Part shown: piece after piece, positions 1 through 7,915 of the stretch
How the letters are laid out: the number at the start of each line of letters is the position of its first letter
Position numbering within the stretch: the first letter of the stretch is position 1
Assembly (NCBI RefSeq): GCF_019173455.1
Contig: NZ_JADPQH010000001.1
Coordinates: 1,766,391-1,830,390, forward strand
Direction: 5' to 3'
Length of the DNA stretch: 64,000 nt
DNA from: Nesterenkonia sp. Act20
Lineage (GTDB): Bacteria; Actinomycetota; Actinomycetes; Actinomycetales; Micrococcaceae
The notes under the pieces: model-generated
Told to the model about the DNA's origin: nothing
Database searches by the model: none
Seen by the model: the letters and a program-made list of their open reading frames with translations, nothing else
Program-made: the position numbers and the translations under genes

Positions 1-1
1 C

Positions 2-1045
2 GACGGCGCCTCGCTCTATGAGGACATGATCGCGGCCATCGACTCTGCCGAGCGCTCCATCTTCATGGAGACCTACATCTGGAAGAACGATGAGGTGGGG
101 CAGCGGTTCATCGAAGCGTTCAACGCGGCGGCCCGCCGCGGCGTCGACACCTATGTCATCTACGACGGCTTCGCGAACCTCGTGGTGCCCAGCGCCTTCT
201 ATCGTCAGCTCGAGGATTCCGTCCACGTCTTTCGGCTGCCGGCGGTGGGCCGGAAGGTGTGGAAGGGGCCGTTGCGCTACACCGGGATGAACCACTCCAA
301 GGTGCTGGTGGTCGATGACATGACCGGGTTCGTGGGCGGCTACAACATCGGCTCACTCTTCGCCCGCGAATGGCGGGACACCCACCTGCGTGAGGTGGGC
401 CCCGCCGCATGGGGTCTTCGCCAGACTATCGCGCGCAAGTGGAACGAGGACCGCGCCACCGAGGAGCAGATTCCTTGGGTTCCGCCGACCAGTTGGGACC
501 CCACCGTGCGGGTGGCCGCGAACCTGCCGATCGACCTCGTATATCCCATCCGGAACATGTACCTCAAGGCGATCGAGCGATCGCAGCACCACGTCTGGAT
601 CTCCACGCCCTACTTCATTCCTGACCAGCAGATCCTGCGCGCCCTGAAACGGGCGGCCGAACGAGGCGTGGATGTGCGGGTGATGGTGCCGAAGGTGTCA
701 AACCATGTGCTCGGCGACTGGGTGTCCCGCGGCTTCTACGGACAGATGCTCGACTCAGGAATCACCATCCTGCTCTACGCCACGTCGATGATGCACTCCA
801 AGACCGCGACGATCGACGGCGAATGGTCCACCGTCGGCAGCGCGAACATCGACCGACTCTCGCTCTCCTTCAACTACGAGTCCAATGTCGAGATCGTCGA
901 TCCAGGCTTCGCGGCTGAGATGGAGAAGGTCTTCCACAGCGACGCGGAACACTGCGAGATCGTGGACCCGCACGCCTGGCGGGATCGCAACCCCATGGCA
1001 CGCGCCACGGAGTTCGCGCTCACCCCGTTCCGTCCCGTGCTCTGA
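2..1045 (+). CDS. Phospholipase D-family cardiolipin synthase, 5' end missing
   Basis: The reading frame is open from base 2, so the N-terminus (probably membrane segments and the start of the first PLD domain) lies outside the window. Two HKD motifs (HxKxxxxD) are visible: HSKVLVVDD with its His at about base 293, and HSKTATIDG with its His at about base 794. Each is followed by the usual GG/GSANID-type segment. This is the bipartite active site of enzymes that join phosphatidylglycerol with a second phospholipid to form cardiolipin at the membrane. The opening DGASLYEDM and the METYIW segment are typical of bacterial cls genes. An internal ATG at base 26 is probably not the start because the conserved sequence continues upstream of it. 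A general phospholipase D cannot be ruled out. Confidence 0.88.
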   Translation, partial: DGASLYEDMIAAIDSAERSIFMETYIWKNDEVGQRFIEAFNAAARRGVDTYVIYDGFANLVVPSAFYRQLEDSVHVFRLPAVGRKVWKGPLRYTGMNHSKVLVVDDMTGFVGGYNIGSLFAREWRDTHLREVGPAAWGLRQTIARKWNEDRATEEQIPWVPPTSWDPTVRVAANLPIDLVYPIRNMYLKAIERSQHHVWISTPYFIPDQQILRALKRAAERGVDVRVMVPKVSNHVLGDWVSRGFYGQMLDSGITILLYATSMMHSKTATIDGEWSTVGSANIDRLSLSFNYESNVEIVDPGFAAEMEKVFHSDAEHCEIVDPHAWRDRNPMARATEFALTPFRPVL

Positions 1046-1151
1046 TTCAGCCGCCCGCAGGGAAGATCGCCGGTTGTCTGTGCGTTGACGCTCTTCGGAA
1101 CATGACGCAGCCGCCTCCGAGCGCTGATCGATGAAGAAACCAGGAGAAGCC

Positions 1152-1763
1152 ATGCCGACAGCACTGAGCACCGTGGACCGCGAGACGATGCATCAACTCT
1201 TCGAGGGGCGGCACACGACGAACCTCTTCTCCGACGGGGAGGTCGACCTGGATCTCATTGAGCGGGCCTACGCCGACGCGCGCTGGGCGCCGACCTCGAT
1301 GAACTCTCAGCCGATGCGGCTGACAGTGCTGAAGCCCGGAGCCAGGCGCGAAGCCGTCGTCGAACACTTCAAGGGTGACAACAGCCGGAAGACCTCCGCT
1401 GCACCGATGACCGTGGTCGTGGCCTACGACCCCGCGTGGCATGAGCACATGCCGACGCTGTTTCCCCACGTGGAAGGGTTGCGCGAGAAGTTCGCCGAGA
1501 GGGTCGAGTTCCGCGAGAAGATGGGTCGGGACAACGCGTTCCTTCAGGCCGGCTACTTCATCCTGGCACTGCGCGCACATGGTCTCGATGTCGGCCCCAT
1601 GGCTGGACTGGATGCACCCGGGGTCGACGCTGAGGTACACGCCGAGACCGGGTGGAAGACGCTCATGGTGCTCAATGTCGGCCACGGCCCGAGCGACCAT
1701 GAGGATGCGCAGTACCCGCGCGGCGCACGCTTCGACTTCACCGAAGCCGCGCTGGTCCTCTGA
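1152..1763 (+). CDS. Nitroreductase-family protein (malonic semialdehyde reductase-like)
   Basis: About 203 residues with the FMN-binding nitroreductase fold: an N-terminal ARWAPTSMNSQP segment (cofactor contact and substrate pocket), a central helix region, and a C-terminal VLNVGHG stretch. The subgroup resembles RutE/HadB-type enzymes that reduce malonic semialdehyde with NAD(P)H. No uracil-degradation (rut) genes are nearby, so the physiological substrate is open. The start is placed at the ATG at 1152 because AGGAG lies 5-6 bases upstream; an in-frame ATG at 1131 has no such site. The gene stands alone, followed by the DJ-1-like gene on the same strand. Confidence 0.8.
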   Translation: MPTALSTVDRETMHQLFEGRHTTNLFSDGEVDLDLIERAYADARWAPTSMNSQPMRLTVLKPGARREAVVEHFKGDNSRKTSAAPMTVVVAYDPAWHEHMPTLFPHVEGLREKFAERVEFREKMGRDNAFLQAGYFILALRAHGLDVGPMAGLDAPGVDAEVHAETGWKTLMVLNVGHGPSDHEDAQYPRGARFDFTEAALVL

Positions 1764-1863
1764 GGTTTCGAGAGTGACGTTCCAAGATTCGACAGGTCAC
1801 TGAGCACGTGAAAACCTGACGCCAGTGACAGAGATGAAGTACCGAGGAAGAAGGAGCATCATC

Positions 1864-2418
1864 ATGACAGAGAACTCACCACAGATCACCGGCAAGACCA
1901 TCGCACTGCTGGTCACCGACGGCGTGGAGCTTCCAGAGCTCAAGGAGCCGATCGCCGCCATCAAGGCAGCGGGCGGTACAGCGAAGATCGTCTCCCCCAA
2001 TGAAAAGTCGCTGCAGGCGATGGAGGGCGACTGGAAGCACTCCGAGCACTTCGACATCGACGTGCAGCTGACTTCCGCCGCGGCGAGCGACTACGACGGA
2101 TTGGTCCTTCCCGGCGGCACGCTCAACGCCGACACCCTGCGGATCAATGAGGATGCCCAGAAGTTCGTGTCTGCATTCTTCTCCGCGAGCAAGCCGGTGG
2201 CCGCCATCTGCCACGGTTTGTGGATCCTCACCGAGGTGGATCAGGTCAAGGGCCGTCGCGTCACGAGTTTCCCCTCGCTGAAGACGGATCTGCGCAACGC
2301 CGGCGCCGAATGGGTCGACGAGTCGGCCGTGACCAGCGACGGGTTGGTGACCTCCAGGACTCCCGATGACCTGGAGGATTTCAACCAGGCGTTCCTCACG
2401 CTGGTCGCCCAAGGCTGA
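1864..2418 (+). CDS. DJ-1/PfpI-family protein (type 1 glutamine amidotransferase-like)
   Basis: A 184-residue single-domain protein. It starts with a Rossmann-like strand (KTIALLVTDGVELPEL) and has the nucleophile elbow AAICHG (Cys followed by His-Gly), as in intracellular proteases/chaperones of the PfpI and YhbO type. Family members deglycate proteins or metabolites or act in stress protection; which of these applies here is unknown. The ATG at 1864 is preceded by AAGAAGGAG, which fits better than the upstream in-frame start at 1825. A strong hairpin terminator follows immediately, so the gene ends its transcript. Confidence 0.83.
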   Translation: MTENSPQITGKTIALLVTDGVELPELKEPIAAIKAAGGTAKIVSPNEKSLQAMEGDWKHSEHFDIDVQLTSAAASDYDGLVLPGGTLNADTLRINEDAQKFVSAFFSASKPVAAICHGLWILTEVDQVKGRRVTSFPSLKTDLRNAGAEWVDESAVTSDGLVTSRTPDDLEDFNQAFLTLVAQG

Positions 2419-2438
2419 TACCCCAGCTCGACGAGAAG

Positions 2439-2474
2439 CGGCCAGGACCTGCAACAGGTCCTGGCCGTTTCTGT
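2439..2474 (+). terminator. Intrinsic terminator after the DJ-1-like gene
   Basis: A perfect 13-bp stem (2439-2451 pairing with 2455-2467) encloses a 3-base loop, and TTTCTGT follows directly. It lies 20 bases after the upstream stop codon. Confidence 0.88.
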
Positions 2475-2515
2475 GTATCTGAGCGCTGGGCGCGGCGAGC
2501 TAGGTGGAGGTGCCC

Positions 2516-2521
2516 TAATCT
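2516..2521 (+). promoter_or_regulatory. Likely -10 element of a leaderless thiE transcript
   Basis: TAATCT fits the actinobacterial -10 pattern TANNNT and ends exactly 6 bases before the thiE ATG, so transcription should begin at the start codon. No usable ribosome binding site sits between it and the ATG. No convincing -35 is visible. Confidence 0.5.
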
Positions 2522-2527
2522 GGAGTC

Positions 2528-3256
2528 ATGACTGACAATGAGCCTATGGCAGAGACTCCGCACCCCAAACACCTGGGGCGCATGCGACGGGAGCGCCTGC
2601 TCGCCTCTCGTCTCTACGTGTGCACCGACCTGCAGCGATTCATCACGCGCCCCGAGGCCGGACCCGTAGATGAGCTGGACTTCGATGCCCTGCGCGAGTT
2701 TTTCGTCGCGGCCTTCACTGGTGGCGTGGACATCATCCAGGTCCGAGACAAGCATGTCACCGTGCAGACGGAGATCGCCGCGCTGGTCCTGCTGCGGCAG
2801 GTCGCGGATGAATACGCCGGGCTCTCCGCAGCGAACGACCGTGCCGATGTCGCTGCGATCGCCGGCGTCGATGTGTTCCACGTCGGGCAGGATGACCTGT
2901 CCACGGAAGAGGCCCGAATGATACTGGGCGACGACGTCGTCATCGGCCGGTCCTGTCAGACCATCGAGCAGGTGCGCGAAGCCGATTCAGACATCGGCCT
3001 GGACTACTTCTGCACAGGTCCGATCTGGGAGACGCCGACCAAACCCGGCCGCGCCGCCGTCGGTCTCGAGCTGCCTGCTCAGGCCGCAGCGCTGGAGAGC
3101 GCGAAGGCCTTCTTCGCGATCGGTGGGATCGATGAGACCAATATCGGCGAGGTCACCGCGGCCGGCGCCGACCGCGTGGTGGTTGTCCGCGCCGTGACCC
3201 AGGCTTCGGACCCTGCCGCGAGCGCCCGGGCGCTGCGCGACCAGCTCCCCGCCTAG
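2528..3256 (+). CDS. thiE: Thiamine phosphate synthase
   Basis: Joins the pyrimidine diphosphate (HMP-PP) and thiazole phosphate precursors to make thiamine monophosphate in the cytosol. The 242-residue protein shows the TIM-barrel signature set: QVRDK, AANDRADVA with VDVFHVGQDDL, a GPIWETPTKPGRA loop, and FFAIGGI near the C-terminus. At the usual STH-type active-site segment it reads GRSCQT, so the Ser is kept but the usual His position differs. It has a roughly 30-residue N-terminal extension before the first strand. No other thi genes are nearby and no TPP riboswitch is seen. Its 3' end overlaps the convergent LysR-domain gene by 104 bases. Confidence 0.88.
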   Translation: MTDNEPMAETPHPKHLGRMRRERLLASRLYVCTDLQRFITRPEAGPVDELDFDALREFFVAAFTGGVDIIQVRDKHVTVQTEIAALVLLRQVADEYAGLSAANDRADVAAIAGVDVFHVGQDDLSTEEARMILGDDVVIGRSCQTIEQVREADSDIGLDYFCTGPIWETPTKPGRAAVGLELPAQAAALESAKAFFAIGGIDETNIGEVTAAGADRVVVVRAVTQASDPAASARALRDQLPA

Positions 3257-4037
3257 AGTCCTTGGGGTTCGCCTGCTTCGCACTGCTCCTGGGCTCAGCG
3301 GCCGCGATGATCTCACTGCGGCCGCTGCCAGCCTTGCGTCCACGGGCAACTCCGATGAACTCCTGGATCACCGGCCCGTCTGCGTCACGCAGCCAGGCAA
3401 GTCCGACGTCGTAGCCCGGAAGGTCCTCGACCTGGCGGATGACCACATCTCGACGTGAGAGCATCCGCGCCACTGAGTGGGGCAGGATGAGCAACCCCGC
3501 GCCGGAGGCCACGACCTCCAGCGCCATACGCTCCCCGGCAGCAAGGTCAACGCCCAGCTTCGGTGTGTGGATATCTTGCGCGCCGCTTGAGCCGCCCAAG
3601 CCGTCGACCCCGACGGCACTACCAGCGTTGCCAGCATCGCGGCTTGCCGCATCTTCCAGCATCGCTGCCGCATCGAAGAACGGCTCTGCCGCGATCTCCT
3701 GCCAGCTCACCGACTCCTCGGCCGCCGCGACCCAGTGCTCGCGGGCGGCGCAGACCACCGGGTCCTCGCGGTAGAGCCACACGCGGTGCAGGTCATCGCC
3801 GGTGCTGACCTCCGCCTCGGCGGGAAAACGGATGTAGCCGACGTCGATGGTCCCGGCCCGCACCCGCTCCAGCTGACCGGCTTCATCGAAGTTCTCCACG
3901 CTCAGCGTGAAGTCCGGATAGCGTTCCCGCCACCGGGTCACCCACTTATCCGGCGTTGCCCCGGGGATGGCCCCCAAGCGCAGGCCGCGTGCGGGTTCAG
4001 ACGCTTCCGAGTCTGCCGAGGAGGGGGCTTCAGACAA
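3153..4037 (-). CDS. LysR-type substrate-binding domain protein without a DNA-binding domain
   Basis: The 294-residue product begins directly in the periplasmic-binding-like effector domain of LysR regulators (LRLGAIPGATPDKWVTRW, later VDVGYIRFP and VVASGAGLLILPHS). No winged helix-turn-helix precedes it. It ends in about 60 Arg/Pro/Gly-rich basic residues, which may bind nucleic acid; such tails occur on related actinobacterial proteins. The start appears to be TTG at 4037, overlapping the upstream hydrolase stop by 8 bases, so the two genes are probably translationally coupled. The basic tail is encoded antisense to the end of thiE. The effector and target are unknown. Confidence 0.72.
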   Translation of the reverse strand: MSEAPSSADSEASEPARGLRLGAIPGATPDKWVTRWRERYPDFTLSVENFDEAGQLERVRAGTIDVGYIRFPAEAEVSTGDDLHRVWLYREDPVVCAAREHWVAAAEESVSWQEIAAEPFFDAAAMLEDAASRDAGNAGSAVGVDGLGGSSGAQDIHTPKLGVDLAAGERMALEVVASGAGLLILPHSVARMLSRRDVVIRQVEDLPGYDVGLAWLRDADGPVIQEFIGVARGRKAGSGRSEIIAAAEPRSSAKQANPKDSRRGAGRAAPGRSRQGPKPGSRRGQPPRGRRRPR

Positions 4038-4743
4038 CGTTGTCCCGAAGGAACGTCACCGCACGGTCCCAGGCCAGCTGGGCCTTCTCCGGGTCATACG
4101 TTCCAATGAGGTTCTCGTCATTGTGGAAGGCGTGGCCGGCGTCGTAGTAGAAGTAGGTGACATCGGCGCCGGACTCCGCACGGATCTGCTCTTCCTGCTC
4201 GCGGGCCTTCTCCACCGGGTAGTTCTGATCCTGTTCGGCATAGTGTCCCTGCACTGCCGCGGCGAGACCGGTGAAGCTCGAGGGCACACCCTGGCCCACG
4301 CCGTAGAACGGCACCGCCGCGGAGACCTTGTCACCTTGTTGAGCGGCCATGGCGAGAACGAAGCCGCCGCCCATGCAGAAGCCGATGGTGCCCACGGTCT
4401 TGGAGGTGACGGAGTCCAGGCCCAGCAGGTAGTCGGTGGCTCCGGCCAGCAGCTGCGCGCCCTTCTCAGCCGGCAGCTGAGACATCATCTCGCCGGCCTC
4501 CTCGCCGTCGTGGGTGATCCGACCCCCGTAGAGGTCCGGCGCCAGCGCCACAAATCCTGCTGCCGAGAGTCGATCGGCGATGTCCTTGATGTGGTCGGTG
4601 AGACCCCACCACTCCTGGATGACGATGACGCCGGGCCCGGAGCCGCTCTCGGGGACCGCCAGGTAGCCGTGGCCCGTACTCGGTCCCTCGGCAGATGGGG
4701 TGATCGCGAAGGTGGTGTTCTGGTGTGGGGTCTGTTCACTCAT
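4030..4743 (-). CDS. Dienelactone hydrolase-family alpha/beta hydrolase
   Basis: A 237-residue cytosolic hydrolase. The nucleophile elbow is GFCMGG (Cys nucleophile, as in carboxymethylenebutenolidase), the His is in DAGHAFHND near the C-terminus, and the N-terminal strand/loop GVIVIQEWWGL is typical of the family. The family opens lactone rings in catechol breakdown or acts on other esters; no aromatic-degradation genes accompany it here, so the substrate is not assigned. The gene is translationally coupled to the LysR-domain gene downstream. Its ATG is probably leaderless, since TAGAGT lies 6 bases upstream. Confidence 0.85.
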   Translation of the reverse strand: MSEQTPHQNTTFAITPSAEGPSTGHGYLAVPESGSGPGVIVIQEWWGLTDHIKDIADRLSAAGFVALAPDLYGGRITHDGEEAGEMMSQLPAEKGAQLLAGATDYLLGLDSVTSKTVGTIGFCMGGGFVLAMAAQQGDKVSAAVPFYGVGQGVPSSFTGLAAAVQGHYAEQDQNYPVEKAREQEEQIRAESGADVTYFYYDAGHAFHNDENLIGTYDPEKAQLAWDRAVTFLRDNVV

Positions 4744-4749
4744 GCCCCG

Positions 4750-4755
4750 ACTCTA
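4750..4755 (-). promoter_or_regulatory. Likely -10 element of the dienelactone hydrolase operon
   Basis: On the minus strand this reads TAGAGT and lies 6 bases before the ATG at 4743, the spacing expected of a leaderless transcript. A weak TTGTGG lies 16 bases further upstream. Confidence 0.45.
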
Positions 4756-4802
4756 ACGAATCCGCGCTGCACCACAACCAGGTGCGCCGTTAGACGGTCG
4801 GC

Positions 4803-4808
4803 TAGGTT
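4803..4808 (+). promoter_or_regulatory. Likely -10 element of the small membrane protein gene
   Basis: TAGGTT matches TANNNT and ends 6 bases before the ATG at 4815, again suggesting a leaderless transcript. It is part of a 71-base divergent promoter region shared with the hydrolase operon. No -35 is evident. Confidence 0.42.
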
Positions 4809-4814
4809 GGATGG

Positions 4815-5081
4815 ATGAGACGACACCGCAACGCCGTCAACGCCCTGCTGTTCTTCGCCCCCATCGGGGTCGTGCTCTCGGCGATTCCGCAGGCGCCCGA
4901 CGTCGCACCGGTGCTCGGATGGTGCCTCACGCTGGCCATGCTGCTGGCGGCCCTGCTCCTCGCGCTGCGTGGCCGCCGGGCAGAGCCCGATGCCGAACCA
5001 CTTGCCGCACCCGGTGCCGAACGAGGCGCTGCCGCCGAATCCGAGCAAGGTGCTGCTGCTGCCGAAGATGTCAGCCGATGA
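4815..5081 (+). CDS. Small two-helix membrane protein of unknown function
   Basis: An 88-residue product with two predicted membrane segments (about residues 9-24 and 32-52), separated by a short proline-containing loop. A basic RGRR stop-transfer motif is followed by an Ala/Glu-rich cytosolic tail. I do not recognise a family. The start is supported by a leaderless-type -10 and by the immediate hydrophobic N-terminus. It converges on the ROK regulator gene, overlapping its end by 11 bases. Confidence 0.55.
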   Translation: MRRHRNAVNALLFFAPIGVVLSAIPQAPDVAPVLGWCLTLAMLLAALLLALRGRRAEPDAEPLAAPGAERGAAAESEQGAAAAEDVSR

Positions 5082-6288
5082 GTCGATTGACGTTCTTGAT
5101 CGAGAGGCCGTGACCGGTCACCAGCGCTGAAGCGCCGAGGATCCCCGCCTGTCCACGGGTCTGCGTGCCGAGGATACGCAGGTGCTGGGTGGCAAGCGGC
5201 AGAGACCGTGAGTACACGGCTTCCCTGATCCCGGCGAGGAAGTGCTCCCCCGCAGTGGAGACCACGCCACCGATCACGATGACAGAAGGGTTCAGCAGGT
5301 TCACGCAGCTGGCCAGCACGGAACCGACGTCGCGACCGGCCTGACGCACCGTGCGCAGGGCCTCCAGGTCACCGGAGCGCACCAGCTCGAGCAGCGCTGC
5401 ATGATGTGGAACGTCGAATCCACTCGCGCGAAGCTGCGCGGCCACTGCCGGGCCGGAGGCCACGGCCTCGAGGCAACCGGTATTGCCGCAGGTGCACGGC
5501 GTCTCATTGCCGTCCGGGATCGCAATATGACCAAGGTCCCCTGCCGCGCCCTGCGCGCCGTGCTGCAACCGGCCATCGCTGATGATCCCAGCACCGATGC
5601 CGGTGGCGACCTTCACGAACATCATGTTCGAGACATCCGGATACTTCACGGCGTGCTCACCCAGCGCCATGGCATTGACGTCGTTGTCCACCAGAATCGG
5701 CACGGGGAACCACTGGCGCAGGTGTCCCGGGATATCGAAGTGATCCCATCCCGGCATGATCGGCGGACTGGTCAGGCGCCCCGTGGCGAATTCCACCGGG
5801 CCGGGCACGCCGACTCCGACCCCCAGCAGATCACCAGGCGTGCGCCCGGCCTCGGTGAGCAGCTCCGAGGCTATTCTGCCCACGGCATCCAGAACCGCCA
5901 CGGGCCCCTGGGTGATGTCGAGGTCCTGCTCCCGCTCAGCGATCACGCGGGTAGACAGGTCCGTCACGGCGATCCTCGCATGTGTTCCGCCAAGATCCAC
6001 CGCTAGCACCGAGCGTGCCTCCGGGTTGAAGGCGAAGGTGCTCGGCGGTCGGCCCCCGGTGGACGTGGTCTCTCCCGCGGGGGCGATCAGTGAAGACGCC
6101 AGCAGCTCTTCGACGCGCGCGGAGATGGTCGAGCGCGCGAAGCCGGTCATCTCCGCCAGATCGGCGCGGGTGCGCGGAACACCGTCCCGCAGCAGCTGGA
6201 ACAGGGCACCTGCGCTGTTCGGCAGATTGTTCCCTGCGGACGCCACTGTTGCGCTGTTCTGCTCTTCGATCACGGACACGTACGCCAT
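5071..6288 (-). CDS. ROK-family transcriptional regulator
   Basis: A 405-residue protein with an N-terminal winged helix-turn-helix (about residues 25-75, RADLAEMTGFARSTISARVEEL) fused to a ROK sugar-kinase-like domain. The phosphate loop VLAVDLGGTHARIAV, the GVGVPGPVE segment and the ROK zinc/signature region (GHIAIPDG with CTCGNTGCLEAVASG) are visible. It diverges from the adjacent sugar ABC operon, the classical layout for a local repressor that releases DNA when its sugar binds. Candidate operators are the two inverted repeats at 6311-6344. The inducing sugar is unknown. Confidence 0.88.
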   Translation of the reverse strand: MAYVSVIEEQNSATVASAGNNLPNSAGALFQLLRDGVPRTRADLAEMTGFARSTISARVEELLASSLIAPAGETTSTGGRPPSTFAFNPEARSVLAVDLGGTHARIAVTDLSTRVIAEREQDLDITQGPVAVLDAVGRIASELLTEAGRTPGDLLGVGVGVPGPVEFATGRLTSPPIMPGWDHFDIPGHLRQWFPVPILVDNDVNAMALGEHAVKYPDVSNMMFVKVATGIGAGIISDGRLQHGAQGAAGDLGHIAIPDGNETPCTCGNTGCLEAVASGPAVAAQLRASGFDVPHHAALLELVRSGDLEALRTVRQAGRDVGSVLASCVNLLNPSVIVIGGVVSTAGEHFLAGIREAVYSRSLPLATQHLRILGTQTRGQAGILGASALVTGHGLSIKNVNRLIG

Positions 6289-6310
6289 GGCCCAAGTAAA
6301 CCACCCGAAC

Positions 6311-6344
6311 TTCCGTCTTCGGAATATCAGAAGTTTTTCAACTT
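6311..6344. promoter_or_regulatory. Two short inverted repeats, candidate ROK operators
   Basis: TTCCG-TCTT-CGGAA (6311-6324) and AAGTT-TTTC-AACTT (6331-6344) share the same 5-4-5 geometry, 6 bases apart. They lie just upstream of the -35 of the ABC operon and near the regulator start. Binding by the ROK protein is inference from position. Confidence 0.4.
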
Positions 6345-6359
6345 GCGACTATCTTTTGA

Positions 6360-6388
6360 TTGACTCGCGACAGAAGTGGCCCTAGATT
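6360..6388 (+). promoter_or_regulatory. Promoter of the sugar ABC operon
   Basis: TTGACT (6360-6365), a 17-base spacer and TAGATT (6383-6388) form a clear sigma-70-type promoter. The -10 ends 6 bases before the ATG at 6395, so the transcript is probably leaderless. Confidence 0.72.
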
Positions 6389-6394
6389 GTGAGC

Positions 6395-7915
6395 ATGGTC
6401 ACACAAAGCAGTGGTAACCAGCTTCTGAGCATGCGAGACATCGTCAAGCACTTCCCCGGCGCCAAGGCCCTCGACGGCGTCGACCTCGATATCCGTGCCG
6501 GCGAGGTCCACTGCCTGTTGGGCCAGAACGGAGCCGGCAAATCAACCCTGATCAAGGTCCTCGCGGGAGCGCATCAGCCCACTTCCGGGCAGATCAGCTG
6601 GAAGGGCGAGCCGGTCACCATTCCCACCACGATGGCGGCGCTGCGCATGGGCATCGCCACGATGTACCAGGAGCTCGACGTCGTCGACGGTCTCACGGTC
6701 GCCGAGAACATCTTCCTCGGCCATGAGCTCAGCTCCGGCGGGGTGCTTCACCGCTCGGCCGCTCTCGAACAGACGCGTGAGCTGCTCCAGCGGCTCGGTC
6801 ACCCCGAGATTCCACCGCAGCGCGAGGTCGGGCGACTCTCTGCGGCAGGGAAGCAGATCGTCTCCATGGCTCGCGCGCTGTCCCATGAGGCGCAGCTGAT
6901 CATCATGGACGAACCCTCGGCAGTGCTTGACCCCGAAGAGGTCGAGAATCTGTTCCGAGTCGTCCGCTCGCTGCGAGATCAGGGCGTGGCAGTCGTCTAC
7001 ATCTCCCACCGGCTCGATGAGATCCGCCAGATCGGTGACCGCATCACCGTTCTCAAAGATGGACGCACGGCAGCCACCAGTCTCACCGTCACAGACACGC
7101 CCACCAGAGAACTCATCTCGCTGATGACCGGCCATGAGGTCACCTCCGACTTCGGCGGGACCGCGAGCGGCCCCACCAGCTCTGATCCGCTGCTGGAGGT
7201 GGACGGGCTCGCCATCGACGGCGTCTTCGAACCGGTCACCTTCGACGTCCGTCCCGGCGAGATCGTCGGACTCGCGGGCCTCGTCGGCGCCGGGCGGTCG
7301 GAGATTCTGGAGACGGTCTACGGAGCTCGCCGAGCCACCGCCGGAGAGGTACGGATCAAGGGCAAGAAGCTGCGCCGAGGCTCGATCGCAAGTGCGGTGG
7401 ACCAGGGGGTGGGTCTGGCACCCGAGGAGCGCAAGAGCCAGGGCCTCCTGCTGGACCAGCCCATCTACCGCAACATCACGCTCTCCACCTTCGCTCGCTT
7501 CGGCAGATCGGGGCTGCTCAACGAACGGGCCGAGCGCGCGGCGGCACAGAAACAGGCCGAGTCGCTGCACCTCTCCCCTGCTGATGTGACACCGAACATT
7601 CGCACACTCTCCGGAGGCAACCAGCAGAAGGCGATGCTGGCGCGCTGGCTGGTGCACGGGTGCGACGTGCTGCTTCTGGATGAACCGACCCGCGGCGTCG
7701 ACGTCGGCGCTCGGGCGGAGATCTACAGCCTCGTAAGGGAGCTGAGCCGGCAGGGAACCGCCGTGCTGATGGTCTCGAGCGAGATCGAGGAGGTTCTGGG
7801 GCTCGCTGACCGGATCCTCGTCGTCGCCGATGGCCGAGTCGTCCACACCGGCCCCTCCAACGACATCGACGAACACCGGGTGCTTGATCTGGTCATGGAA
7901 GGAGCTCACACATGA
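6395..7915 (+). CDS. Sugar ABC importer ATPase with two nucleotide-binding domains
   Basis: The 506-residue protein has the fused double-ATPase architecture of RbsA/MglA/XylG. In the N-terminal half the Walker A is GQNGAGKST, with LSAAGKQ in place of a classical signature and IIMDEPSAVLD as Walker B. The C-terminal half has a degenerate Walker A (GLVGAGRSE), a full LSGGNQQK signature and LLLDEPTRGVD. It powers monosaccharide-type uptake through the downstream permease. The ATG at 6395 is preferred over GTG at 6389 because it falls 6 bases after the -10. It overlaps the permease gene by 4 bases (ATGA). Confidence 0.93.
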   Translation: MVTQSSGNQLLSMRDIVKHFPGAKALDGVDLDIRAGEVHCLLGQNGAGKSTLIKVLAGAHQPTSGQISWKGEPVTIPTTMAALRMGIATMYQELDVVDGLTVAENIFLGHELSSGGVLHRSAALEQTRELLQRLGHPEIPPQREVGRLSAAGKQIVSMARALSHEAQLIIMDEPSAVLDPEEVENLFRVVRSLRDQGVAVVYISHRLDEIRQIGDRITVLKDGRTAATSLTVTDTPTRELISLMTGHEVTSDFGGTASGPTSSDPLLEVDGLAIDGVFEPVTFDVRPGEIVGLAGLVGAGRSEILETVYGARRATAGEVRIKGKKLRRGSIASAVDQGVGLAPEERKSQGLLLDQPIYRNITLSTFARFGRSGLLNERAERAAAQKQAESLHLSPADVTPNIRTLSGGNQQKAMLARWLVHGCDVLLLDEPTRGVDVGARAEIYSLVRELSRQGTAVLMVSSEIEEVLGLADRILVVADGRVVHTGPSNDIDEHRVLDLVMEGAHT

